Source of the DNA: Thalassobaculum fulvum
GTDB taxonomy: Bacteria; Pseudomonadota; Alphaproteobacteria; Thalassobaculales; Thalassobaculaceae
Length of the DNA: 64,000 nucleotides
Direction: 5' to 3'
Assembly (NCBI RefSeq): GCF_014652915.1
Contig: NZ_BMZS01000002.1
Span: forward strand, 292,590-356,589
Shown here: positions 1-7,562 of the stretch, one piece after another
Layout: each line of letters opens with the position of its first letter
How positions within the stretch are numbered: the stretch's first letter is position 1
Position numbers and translations under genes: made by a program
Notes under the pieces: generated by a model
The model's database searches: none
What the model saw: the letters and a program-made list of their open reading frames with translations, nothing else
What the model was told of the DNA's origin: nothing

Positions 1-597
1 AGCGACCGGGACGCCGAGAACCCCGACGCCGGCAAGGTCCGCAAATCTTACTATGCCGGCGGCGGCCTTCAGGAGGAGCGCCGCTACCTGCATCTCGGCC
101 CTGGGCAGAACTTCGTCGAGACCTGGCGGTATCGCGAGAGCGGCAGCCTGTACATGCACCGCTTCGAACCCTCGGTGCATGTCGGCGAGGAGGGCGTGAA
201 GCTCGAATGGCTCGGCGTCGACGGCACCGCGATGGCCGCCGACGGCTATCCGCTGGCGCTATCGCCCGACGGCTGCTTCGCGAAGGCGACGAACGGCGAG
301 CGCCTGGATTCCAGTGTCGAGCTGTACCGGTGCGGAACCGGCGACAACCGCGCCTGCGTGTGCGAGCCGTCCGAGAAGACCCGTGGCGTCACCTGCGACA
401 AGGCCACCACGCTCCGGGTCTTCAACGGCGTGATGCAGCGCCTGAACAAGACGACCAAGCTGCCGATCCGCGAGAGCTACTTCGCCGGCGGAGTGCACTG
501 CGGCGACCGCGTCTACAACCCGAGCAGCGGCGCCCTGCTGCGCGAGACCCCGTCGGCCGAGATCGAGAAGGCGCTGAAGCAGCGGGCGTCCCGCTAG
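1..597 (+). CDS. Hypothetical protein, 5' truncated by window edge
   Basis: The reading frame is open from the first base, so the true start lies upstream of the window; 198 residues are visible. A methionine at base 154 is in frame, but the coding pattern continues upstream of it. Two short related motifs (SYYAGGG near the start and SYFAGGVHCG near the end) hint at an internal repeat. Several cysteines lie in the second half (CGTGDNRACVC and CDK). I see no membrane segment and do not recognise the family. The next gene is convergent and only 12 bases away. Confidence 0.6.
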   Translation, partial: SDRDAENPDAGKVRKSYYAGGGLQEERRYLHLGPGQNFVETWRYRESGSLYMHRFEPSVHVGEEGVKLEWLGVDGTAMAADGYPLALSPDGCFAKATNGERLDSSVELYRCGTGDNRACVCEPSEKTRGVTCDKATTLRVFNGVMQRLNKTTKLPIRESYFAGGVHCGDRVYNPSSGALLRETPSAEIEKALKQRASR

Positions 598-609
598 AGC
601 GACCGAGGT

Positions 610-1653
610 TCACGCCCCGCCGTCCAGCCCCAGCCGGTAGATCCGGTCGGCGGTTCCCAGGAACAGCGCCCGCCGGTCGTCGGCCGAATACCCCGCCGCC
701 AGCCGCTTGAAGGCGTTCCACAGCACCCCGTAGCCGCAGCTGCCCTTGTCGACCGGGAAGTTGCTTTCGAACATCGCGCGCTCCGGGCCGAACAGCTCGA
801 TCGCGGTCTCGACATAGGGTTTCCAGGCGGCGGCCACGGTCTCGGAGTCCGGTGCCCGCTCGCCCTCGTGCAGGTCGAAGCCGAACAGCCGCATGCCGAG
901 CCCGCCGAGCTTGACCGCCACGTTGGACCGCCGCGCCACCTCGCCGAGGGCCGTACGCCAGGCCGCGAACACCTCGTCGCGCCGTCCGGCATAGGGGCCG
1001 ATCCCGATCGCCCCGCCGACATGGTTCAGCACGATCGCGGTGTCCGGAAACGCATCGGCCAGGTCGGCGCAGTCGGCGAGCTGGGTGTGGTACATCCAGG
1101 CGTCGAACGACAGGCCGAGCGGCGCCAGATGCGCGAAGCCGGCGCGGAAGGCCGCGCCCGCCAGAAGGCCCGGCGGGACGTTCAGCATCGAGCCGTGGGC
1201 CGTCGGGTCCGGATGATGGACGCTGCTGCAGCGCAGCCCCTTCAGCCGGCCGTGCCCGAGGTCGATCGCCCGCTCCAGCGCCGGCCGCACCCGGTCGCCG
1301 GCCGTCAGGTCCATGGTACCGACCACGCCCCGGCAGAGCGCCGTCGGCCGGCCCTCCGCCTTGGCCCGGTCGCCGACCGCGGCGGCGTACTCCACCTCGC
1401 CCAGCGGTCCCTCGACCGGGTCGCCGCCGTCGCGGTACCAGGCGTGGCATTCCTCGTAGACGGTGGCGACGATCCGGTGGCCGGAGCCGGCGATGTCGGC
1501 CAGCAGGTCCTCGGCGACGTAGCGCGAGTCGGGCCGGTGCCAGAGGTGGTGGTGCGGGTCGACGATCGGCAGGGCCGGCTCGAGCGGCTCCTCGACCCGG
1601 CTCGCGACCCAGTCCGGGCGCACGGGGATGTGGCGGCTGACCGTCAGGCTCAT
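610..1653 (-). CDS. Amidohydrolase family 2 (TIM-barrel metal hydrolase)
   Basis: 347 residues, full length for the amidohydrolase-2 family (PF04909), which includes 2-pyrone-4,6-dicarboxylate lactonase-like and decarboxylase-like enzymes. The family metal motif is seen as IVDPHHHLWH (His34-His36), and a second typical motif, ESNFPVDK, lies near residue 297. There is no signal peptide, so a cytoplasmic hydrolase or lactonase is expected. The ATG at 1653 has a strong ribosome site (GGGAGGAG) just upstream. The substrate cannot be told from sequence. The gene appears to be a single transcription unit, and its upstream gap holds the repeat block at 1717-1899. Confidence 0.85.
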   Translation of the reverse strand: MSLTVSRHIPVRPDWVASRVEEPLEPALPIVDPHHHLWHRPDSRYVAEDLLADIAGSGHRIVATVYEECHAWYRDGGDPVEGPLGEVEYAAAVGDRAKAEGRPTALCRGVVGTMDLTAGDRVRPALERAIDLGHGRLKGLRCSSVHHPDPTAHGSMLNVPPGLLAGAAFRAGFAHLAPLGLSFDAWMYHTQLADCADLADAFPDTAIVLNHVGGAIGIGPYAGRRDEVFAAWRTALGEVARRSNVAVKLGGLGMRLFGFDLHEGERAPDSETVAAAWKPYVETAIELFGPERAMFESNFPVDKGSCGYGVLWNAFKRLAAGYSADDRRALFLGTADRIYRLGLDGGA

Positions 1654-1716
1654 TCGGCTCCTCCCTCTCGGAAGGACAGAGTCGGCGGTGCGCTTCGGTC
1701 TGGCAACCGTATCAGA

Positions 1717-1899
1717 AGTTTCGGTGACAGTAAGTTTCGGTGACAGTGCACTTTATTGGTTTCGGTGACAGTGCACTTTATTGGAGGGGCGCGACTGACC
1801 GGCGAACGCGCTTAGATAAGTGCACTGTCACCGAGATACGCGCTTAGATAAGCGCACTGTCACCGAGATACCACTGTCACCGAGATACCACTGAGATAC
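1717..1899. repeat. Block of short direct repeats facing inverted copies
   Basis: The core TCGGTGACAGTGCACTT occurs at 1737-1753 and 1762-1778 with a 25-base period. It is preceded by a shortened copy (TTTCGGTGACAGTA, 1719-1732). The reverse complement AAGTGCACTGTCACCGA occurs at 1818-1834 and, with one change, at 1850-1866, in units of period 32 that also share ACGCGCTTAGAT and GAGATAC. Two further shrinking copies follow (CACTGTCACCGAGATAC at 1872-1888 and CTGAGATAC at 1891-1899). The two orientations face each other around 1785-1805 and could fold into a large hairpin. No coding gene lies here. It may be a remnant of mobile-element ends or a REP-type cluster. Confidence 0.85.
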
Positions 1900-1936
1900 C
1901 GGTAGGGAAGAGAGGCGACGCGATCCCCTCCTCCGT

Positions 1937-1996
1937 CGTCATGCCGGACCGGAGGGCCGGCGGCGCGACGGAGCCGGAACCCACCGGCCGCTGCGG
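1937..1996. repeat. Intergenic palindromic repeat, half copy
   Basis: This is a right half of the dispersed intergenic repeat found six more times in the window. It starts CGTCATGCCGG and ends CCGGAACCCACCGG. Unlike the other copies, the left half (GTGGGTTCC to GGAATGACG) is missing. It sits directly at the 3' end of the minus-strand gene that stops at 1999. Confidence 0.7.
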
Positions 1997-1998
1997 AG

Positions 1999-2880
1999 TC
2001 AGCCGGGCGTGCCCGCCCAGATCTCGTCGAGGGTCAGGGCGCGCGGCAGCAGGCCCTGCTCAAAGGCCCAGCGCGCCGCCAGGGTCACGGCCGGGTCGAG
2101 CGCGGCACGGCCGAGCGGCAGCGGCGCGCCGGCCTCGGTCAGGGCGCGGCCGAGCGCGGCGGCGAAGCCGGAGACCAGTTCCGGCCGGGTCTCCGCCAGC
2201 TCCCGCCGGGCCGCCACCAGGTGGTTGACCGGCACGAAGCCGTGCCGGGCCCGGAACCGCTCGCCGGCGGCGGCCGGGTCCGGGAACACCTGGCGCAGCG
2301 CCGGGTCGTTCGGCGGCTCGTTGCCGACGATGACGGCGTCGAGCGCGCCGCCGCGCAGCATCGCCAGCATGTCGGCGCCAGCCGCCGCCCGCTCGACCCA
2401 GGGCGGATCCGCATACTCCGCCACGTGCGCCCCCTCGAAGGTCGTCCAGCGGATGCTGTCGGCCGCCACCCCGAAATCCTCAGCCAGCACGCCACGCAGC
2501 CAGCCGCCCGTCGTCTGGCTGTAGGCGCGGACCCCGACCCGCCGGCCGCTCAGATCGGCCGGCCCGGCGATGCCCGCGTCGTCCGCCCGGCACCACAGCG
2601 ACTGTTCCTGGAACCGGGCCGCGACCGCCACCGGCAGCAGCACCAGCGGCTTGCCGTAGGCCCGCGCCTGCAGGAAGGTGAACAGCGCCATCTCGCAGAT
2701 GTCGAACGCCTGATCGCGGACCATCGGCGCGAACGCCCGGTGGATCGGCGCGACGTCGGCGAACTCGATCCGCGTATGGTCGAGGCTCGGCGGTACCGAC
2801 TTGAAGGTGCGGGTCCAGGCCGTGGTGCCAAGCGCCGCGCTCAACGCGGTCAGGCGTTCGGAATTCGTCCTGTCGATCAT
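1999..2880 (-). CDS. Periplasmic-binding-like protein, 4,5-dihydroxyphthalate decarboxylase-like family
   Basis: 293 residues from the ATG at 2880; the frame stays open further upstream to 3045, but that stretch reads as non-coding. The protein resembles the family annotated as 4,5-dihydroxyphthalate decarboxylase (Pht5-like), which shares the fold of NMT1/THI5 and ABC substrate-binding proteins. Recognised segments are DICEMALFTFLQAR, the LSGRRVGVRAYSQTTG stretch in the first half, and MLRGGALDAVIVGNEPP. No signal peptide is visible, so a cytoplasmic enzyme is more likely than a transport receptor. The neighbours do not identify a substrate; the family call is moderate and the reaction is not established. 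Confidence 0.7.
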   Translation of the reverse strand: MIDRTNSERLTALSAALGTTAWTRTFKSVPPSLDHTRIEFADVAPIHRAFAPMVRDQAFDICEMALFTFLQARAYGKPLVLLPVAVAARFQEQSLWCRADDAGIAGPADLSGRRVGVRAYSQTTGGWLRGVLAEDFGVAADSIRWTTFEGAHVAEYADPPWVERAAAGADMLAMLRGGALDAVIVGNEPPNDPALRQVFPDPAAAGERFRARHGFVPVNHLVAARRELAETRPELVSGFAAALGRALTEAGAPLPLGRAALDPAVTLAARWAFEQGLLPRALTLDEIWAGTPG

Positions 2881-3047
2881 CGTCGTCGCCCTCCACAGAA
2901 TGGCGGAACCTACGACACCGCGACGCGACAGACGATCCTCCGCGACAGAAAACCAATAGCTCGCAGAACGGAATTGATCGGGCAGCGGAGATGCCACTAC
3001 CGTCCGCACCCGGTGAGGTCCGTTCCGGACCGGAGGGGAGAGCATTC

Positions 3048-4784
3048 ATGTCCGACACGTCGACGGCCGACGCGACATCGCTGCCGGCCTACGTGCAGTT
3101 GCACCGCGACGTCATTCTGAATGCCGACCTTTGGACCGAGACACCCCAGATCCTGACCGCGGACTATGCCTTCGAGGGCATCTCCGGCATTCCCGGGCTG
3201 TTGACGGTTGACGACCTGCACCTCGCGGTACAGGCCGGGGCGGGAGTCAACCTGGACTACGCCGCGGCGGACCCGACCGCGCCGCTGCGCAACCTCTCCT
3301 CGGCGGGATCGCCGCTCGGCATCGCGGTCGGGGGATTCGGCGGTCTGCCCGAGTTTCAGGACGCCATGCCGGTGGTGTTCAGCTGGCCGGTGCTGCCGAG
3401 CACGGTCGATCCGACGGACATCGCCATCACCCTCAACACCGGCGAGGTGATCACCCCCGAGGTGGCGGCCCTCAACCCCAACTACGACTACAACGAACGC
3501 CACGTCATCGTTTTCTTCGGCGATTTCGGCAACCGGCTGACCCCCGGCACAGAGGGCGCCCGCTACCCGGTCTCGGTCACCATCGTCGAGGACGACACGC
3601 CGCTCATGGCGGTCGGCCGGGACGGGCCCGTCTCGATCGTCGGCCTGACCGCCCAGAGCGGCCATCACTACGTCTCCGGGCCGCAACTGGTCGGCGCCCG
3701 GCTCACCGAGTTCACCTCGGCCGGCGACTTCTCGCCATCCGTCCTGTCGAACAACATGCCGAACGACGGTGCCTCGTATTACGGCGACGAGGCCACCTAC
3801 CGACTGCGGCTTTACACGTCCGGCGGGTTCTCGCCCGACGGGGTCAGCGGGTTCCTGCCGACCGAGTTCGAGCGGATGTTCAAGCTCGAGGCGACGCATG
3901 CCGACGGCTCCACCGTCACCATCACGCAGGACGGTGTCGACTACGACCTCGGGGTCGGGAAGCTGCGGGTCATCGGTCTGGCGGAACTTGGTGAGGCCGT
4001 CGACGACGAGACGGCGATCAACCCGATCCAGTACCAGGAGGACCACGACAATTACCTCGACATCATCCTGACGGGCGATGCTGCCGCGATCGCAAGGCTG
4101 ACGACCGTCGTGATGCCCGGCAGCTCCGAGGCCGGGTACACCGACGTCTACAACCCAGGCGGGCCGGGACGCACGCCGACCGACGGGGTCATCTACACCG
4201 CCCCGGCAGCAGCCCAGCGGTTCTCAATCGACGTCAGCCTGGACGATCTCGGTACGACGAGCTACGCCGCCCAGAACGTGGCCGACTACGATGCCGACGA
4301 CGACCTGCCGGTGGTGTTCCGGCTCTACGACCCGGGCAACGGCACGCATCTGTACACGGCCAGCTCGAGCGAGGCCGAGGCTGCGCTGCGGACCGGCTAC
4401 GTCGAGGAGGGGGTGCCGTTCTCCAACGAGGGGTCCGCACCCGGCCTGATCGGTGTGCACCGGTTCTTCTCGGCGAGCGCCTCCGACTACGTTCTGACCA
4501 CCGACCCGGCGGAGATCGCGGCCCTGTCGCAGCCCGGCAGCGACTTCGCCTACGAAGGCGGAAGCTTCACCGGCCTCGCCGCACAGCAGCCGGGGACCGT
4601 GGCGATCCACCGGTTCTACTCCGAGCGCAGCACCGACCATCTCTACACCGCCGACTACGACGAAGGCACGACCGCCGAAGGCTACGTGTACGAGGGGGTC
4701 GCCTGGTACGCGATCGACCTTCGCCCGGCGGGAACCGACGTGGCGGCCGCGGATCAGGGGCAGTCCGGCTGGATGATCGTGTGA
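3048..4784 (+). CDS. DUF5648 repeat-containing protein of unknown function
   Basis: 578 residues from the ATG at 3048, chosen because GGAGGGGAGAG lies just upstream. The C-terminal third (from about residue 420) carries three repeats of the DUF5648 type: FRLYDPGNGTHLYTASSSEA, then VHRFFSASASDYVLTTD, then IHRFYSERSTDHLYTADYDE, each followed by a YEG or EEGVPF-like segment. These repeats commonly sit at the ends of extracellular or surface proteins. The first 400 residues are acidic and beta-rich by eye, with no family I recognise. No signal peptide or membrane segment is seen, so if exported it would use a leaderless route; that is inference. The upstream neighbour is divergent. Confidence 0.75.
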   Translation: MSDTSTADATSLPAYVQLHRDVILNADLWTETPQILTADYAFEGISGIPGLLTVDDLHLAVQAGAGVNLDYAAADPTAPLRNLSSAGSPLGIAVGGFGGLPEFQDAMPVVFSWPVLPSTVDPTDIAITLNTGEVITPEVAALNPNYDYNERHVIVFFGDFGNRLTPGTEGARYPVSVTIVEDDTPLMAVGRDGPVSIVGLTAQSGHHYVSGPQLVGARLTEFTSAGDFSPSVLSNNMPNDGASYYGDEATYRLRLYTSGGFSPDGVSGFLPTEFERMFKLEATHADGSTVTITQDGVDYDLGVGKLRVIGLAELGEAVDDETAINPIQYQEDHDNYLDIILTGDAAAIARLTTVVMPGSSEAGYTDVYNPGGPGRTPTDGVIYTAPAAAQRFSIDVSLDDLGTTSYAAQNVADYDADDDLPVVFRLYDPGNGTHLYTASSSEAEAALRTGYVEEGVPFSNEGSAPGLIGVHRFFSASASDYVLTTDPAEIAALSQPGSDFAYEGGSFTGLAAQQPGTVAIHRFYSERSTDHLYTADYDEGTTAEGYVYEGVAWYAIDLRPAGTDVAAADQGQSGWMIV

Positions 4785-4794
4785 CGACCGGCGG

Positions 4795-5409
4795 TCACAG
4801 CGTCATCGGGGGCAGCGGCACCGGCAGCATCCCGATGTCCGGCACGCCGGCCCCGATGTCGACGAACCGGTTCGCCTCGCCGACCTGGTTGTAGACCGGG
4901 TCGAGCTGCGGCAGCTTCAGCGCCACGTTCTCGACCGGCTGACGGATCGTGAACAACTGGCGCGGCGCATCGTCGGTGTCGGCGAACACCGGCAGGCAGA
5001 CGTATTCCGAATAGACCGGCGGACCGATCGTGTAGCCGAACAGCACCCGGAAGCAGAGTCCGCACGGCCGCTCGGCCAGCGCCACGTTGATCCGCGAGCG
5101 GCGCGGCCAGTCCTCCGGCCGCGACAGGTTCTTCAGGCTGGTGCCGGTCAGCTCGCGCCCGCGACTCGCGTTGATCGACGAGCCGACCAGCCGGAACACC
5201 ATGTCCTCGGCCGACCGGATCTCGAGCACGCTCAGCCAGTGCAGGTGGCGGGCGACATCGCCGAGCTCGATCTGGCCGCGCCGCGGCGCCACCGCGTCGC
5301 CGCGCCAGCGCATCCAGGCATCGAGGAAATCCCGGCAGGCCGGGGTCACCAGAACGTCCCGCAGCCGTTCGCCGCCGCCCTCGCCCGATCCGCCCGCCGG
5401 TGTCGCCAT
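4795..5409 (-). CDS. Single-domain PAS protein (PF07310 type)
   Basis: 204 residues from the ATG at 5409. The frame stays open to another ATG at 5547, but that extension is Gly/Ala/Arg-rich and covers a 13-base tandem repeat, so the shorter start is preferred. Features typical of this PAS group are the leading DFLDAWMRWRGDAVAPRR segment, the FRLVGSSINASRGRELTG core and the C-terminal RFVDIGAGVPDIGMLPVP tail. The FxDIGAGVP tail recurs in the PAS protein at 59839. There is no attached kinase, cyclase or methyl-accepting domain. The role is presumably sensing or adaptor; the ligand is unknown. It converges on the DUF5648 gene and is divergent from another PAS gene. Confidence 0.8.
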   Translation of the reverse strand: MATPAGGSGEGGGERLRDVLVTPACRDFLDAWMRWRGDAVAPRRGQIELGDVARHLHWLSVLEIRSAEDMVFRLVGSSINASRGRELTGTSLKNLSRPEDWPRRSRINVALAERPCGLCFRVLFGYTIGPPVYSEYVCLPVFADTDDAPRQLFTIRQPVENVALKLPQLDPVYNQVGEANRFVDIGAGVPDIGMLPVPLPPMTL

Positions 5410-5480
5410 CGGCCGCAGCCCTGCACCGTTGCCATCCACCCGGGCCCGCCGGGCTCCCGTGAATGCTAGTGCGGGAGCAC

Positions 5481-5519
5481 CGGTCCCGCCAAGCGGTCCC
5501 GCCCAGCGGTCCCGCCGCT
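5481..5519. repeat. Triple 13-base tandem repeat
   Basis: The unit CGGTCCCGCCnAG occurs three times head to tail (5481-5493, 5494-5506, 5507-5519), the last one with a changed tail. It lies in the 241-base gap between the divergent PAS genes at 5409 and 5651. No further function is apparent. Confidence 0.75.
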
Positions 5520-5650
5520 GCCGCCCGGCGTCCGCGAGTGCGGACATCCGGCCTGACGAACCGGAGACGGCAATACCCCCCGGATTGGGGAGGCCGGCGG
5601 TTCTCTGGTATTGTAGATATCAGGAAACTCGAACAGACGGGTTGCCGACC

Positions 5651-6205
5651 GTGCCCAGTCAGTACCTCGACGACATCGACCCCGACAATCCCCCGCACGT
5701 CGCCGGAAGCGTCGGCGGCAACATCGTCGAGATCGCCGATCCCGGGCGCTGGTACCGCGCCCAGCACGACTTCAAGGCATGGTTCGACCGCCACGCGGTT
5801 GCCGGCTTCCTGCCGCCGGGCACGCCGATCGACCGGCTGGCCCGCCATCTCGGGCACGTCCACAAGCTGGAGGTCGGCCGCGATGGCGAGGATTTCCGCT
5901 ACCGGATCTACGGCAACCTGATCGCGGCCGAGGCCAACATGCGGATGCAGGGGCGCTGGGTGTCGGAGCTGCCGGAACCGACGCGCGGCATCTTCCTCGC
6001 GCACTATCGGGCGCTGCTGGCCGCACCGCGGCTGTTCATCGGGGAGTTGCGGTATGTCGGCGATGCGATGAGCCACCCGGTCTGGTACCGGGCGGAGGCG
6101 CCGATCGGGATGCCGGAGACCGGCATGCTCGGCGTCATCGTCCTCACCCGGCCGACGGATCTCGACGAGGACCCGGAAACCGAGAGCCCGCCGCCCCGCG
6201 GGTGA
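5651..6205 (+). CDS. Single-domain PAS protein (PF07310 type)
   Basis: 184 residues if translation starts at the GTG at 5651; an in-frame TTG lies nine bases earlier, and neither has a clear ribosome site. The body reads as a PAS domain: FKAWFDRHAVAGFLPP, DRLARHLGHVHKLEVGR, DFRYRIYGNLIAAEANMRM, then a C-terminal LGVIVLTRPTD. The acidic tail ends in a proline-rich stretch. It is divergent from the PAS gene at 4795-5409, from which it differs substantially, so this is not a recent duplicate. No output domain is present. Function unknown beyond likely small-molecule or redox sensing by the fold. Confidence 0.75.
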   Translation: MPSQYLDDIDPDNPPHVAGSVGGNIVEIADPGRWYRAQHDFKAWFDRHAVAGFLPPGTPIDRLARHLGHVHKLEVGRDGEDFRYRIYGNLIAAEANMRMQGRWVSELPEPTRGIFLAHYRALLAAPRLFIGELRYVGDAMSHPVWYRAEAPIGMPETGMLGVIVLTRPTDLDEDPETESPPPRG

Positions 6206-6243
6206 CCGCGGCGCGACGGGCCGACAGGGCTGATCTGCAGTGT

Positions 6244-6615
6244 TCAGGCGCCCGGGGCCTCGGGGGCCGGGCCGTCGGGGCGGCGGCCTCGCTGCTCCGC
6301 CATGAACTGGTCGAACTCGGCCTTGTCCTTGGCCCTGCGAAGCCGGTCGAGGAAGTCCACGAACTCCTTCTGCTCGTCCTCGAGGCGCTTGAGGGTCTCG
6401 GCACGGTACTCGTCGAACGCGCTGTTGCCCGTGCTCGCCCGCTTCTCGCCGTGCCACCACTGGCCCCGGCTACGCTTCCAGCATCCCATTCGTCCGCTCC
6501 AGATCAGATAGGCCAGAACCGCCAGACCGGCCGGCCAGAACACGATGAACCCGAACACCATCAAACCGATCCAGGCCGGCTTGCCGATGTCGTCCAGCTT
6601 CTCAACGATCGCCAT
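6244..6615 (-). CDS. DUF2852 membrane protein
   Basis: 123 residues from the ATG at 6615; a GTG two codons upstream is possible. One hydrophobic stretch (about residues 13-39, PAWIGLMVFGFIVFWPAGLA and onward) is followed by a charged, coiled-coil-prone tail (RAETLKRLEDEQKEFVDFLD). This matches the DUF2852 (PF11014) layout common in alphaproteobacteria. It lies downstream of the TetR gene on the same strand, and a perfect inverted repeat stands between them 15 bases before the start, so repression by that TetR protein is plausible. Function unknown. Confidence 0.8.
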   Translation of the reverse strand: MAIVEKLDDIGKPAWIGLMVFGFIVFWPAGLAVLAYLIWSGRMGCWKRSRGQWWHGEKRASTGNSAFDEYRAETLKRLEDEQKEFVDFLDRLRRAKDKAEFDQFMAEQRGRRPDGPAPEAPGA

Positions 6616-6629
6616 GACCACACCATGTT

Positions 6630-6644
6630 AATGTTAGTAACATT
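6630..6644. promoter_or_regulatory. Candidate TetR operator
   Basis: AATGTTAGTAACATT is a perfect 7-base inverted repeat around a single G. It sits 15 bases upstream of the DUF2852 start and downstream of the TetR-family gene at 6717-7367. The size and symmetry suit a TetR-family dimer. The link is by position only. Confidence 0.6.
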
Positions 6645-6716
6645 CACATGGCCCGGCGCGTACCGCGGTTCAAGAACCGACGGACGAAAAATCGGACGGG
6701 CGGACCGCAGAGCGCG

Positions 6717-7367
6717 TCACCCCTTCGTCGCGCCCAGTCCCAGCCCCTTGAGATAGACCAGCACCCCGGCCTCGAGCAGCTCCTCGGGCGCCATCGGCAG
6801 CTTGCGGCGGCCGGCGTCGCCGCGGCCGAACAGCGAGGCGATGCCGTGCGCCATCGACCAGAGATGCAGGGCGACCATCATCGCCGGCGGCCGCGGCACC
6901 CCGGCGGGGGCATGGCTGCACAGCGCCTCGGCGGCCTTGCGGATCACCGCGAACGCCCGGTCGGCGGCCCTGCGCAGTTCGGGATCGGAATCCAGGTCGA
7001 CCCCGGCCTCGAACATCGCCGAGTAGTGCGCCGGCTCGTCGCGCGCGAACGCCAGGTAGGCGCGGCCGGTGTTCTCGAAGGCGGCGAAGGTGTCGGGCCG
7101 GCCGTCGTTCCAGGCCGCGTCCAGGCGCTGCTCGAACAGCTCGAAGCCGCGGCGGGCGACGTCGGCGAGCAGCGCCTCGCGGTCGCGGAAGTGCCGGTAG
7201 GGGGCAGCCGAGCTGACCCCGGCCGAGCGCGCGGCGTCGGCGAAACTGAAGCCGGACGGACCCTTCTCGGCGATCAGCGCCAGCGCCGCCTCGATCAGCG
7301 CCTCGCGCAGGTTGCCGTGGTGGTAGCCGCGGCGCCGTCCGCCCGATCCGTCCTTCGACCAGCCCAT
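6717..7367 (-). CDS. TetR/AcrR family transcriptional regulator
   Basis: 216 residues. The N-terminal helix-turn-helix is clear: YHHGNLREALIEAALALIAE, then GFSFADAARSAGVSSAAPYR and HFRDREALLADVA, the usual end of the TetR DNA-binding domain. The C-terminal half resembles the WHG-type ligand domain (TetR_C_33), with HLWSMAHGIASLF. The ligand is unknown. It is transcribed toward the DUF2852 gene, whose promoter region carries a matching palindrome. Upstream lies the AT-rich insert. Confidence 0.85.
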   Translation of the reverse strand: MGWSKDGSGGRRRGYHHGNLREALIEAALALIAEKGPSGFSFADAARSAGVSSAAPYRHFRDREALLADVARRGFELFEQRLDAAWNDGRPDTFAAFENTGRAYLAFARDEPAHYSAMFEAGVDLDSDPELRRAADRAFAVIRKAAEALCSHAPAGVPRPPAMMVALHLWSMAHGIASLFGRGDAGRRKLPMAPEELLEAGVLVYLKGLGLGATKG

Positions 7368-7562
7368 GACTTCACTTATTCGCTGGGCAGTTCCCTCCGG
7401 TCAAACTCGAACTTTCGATGCGACCGACCATCTACGTTATGATCCAGCCGGCTCCCGCAAAGCTTGCATTCTCGCTGGTTTAGCCGATGATGCTTGGATT
7501 GGCAGTTTGTCCGTATTCGCCTGACAACAAGCAATAGGCTCAACCGTCAGAATGGGAACATA

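Noticed and set aside
1717-1899. Repeat block as a CRISPR array
   Set aside because: The units are in two opposite orientations, with no unique spacers of regular length and no cas gene in the window.
5571-5613. CAATACC/GGTATTG inverted repeat between the divergent PAS genes
   Set aside because: The arms are only seven bases and 29 bases apart; this is weak for an operator or terminator.
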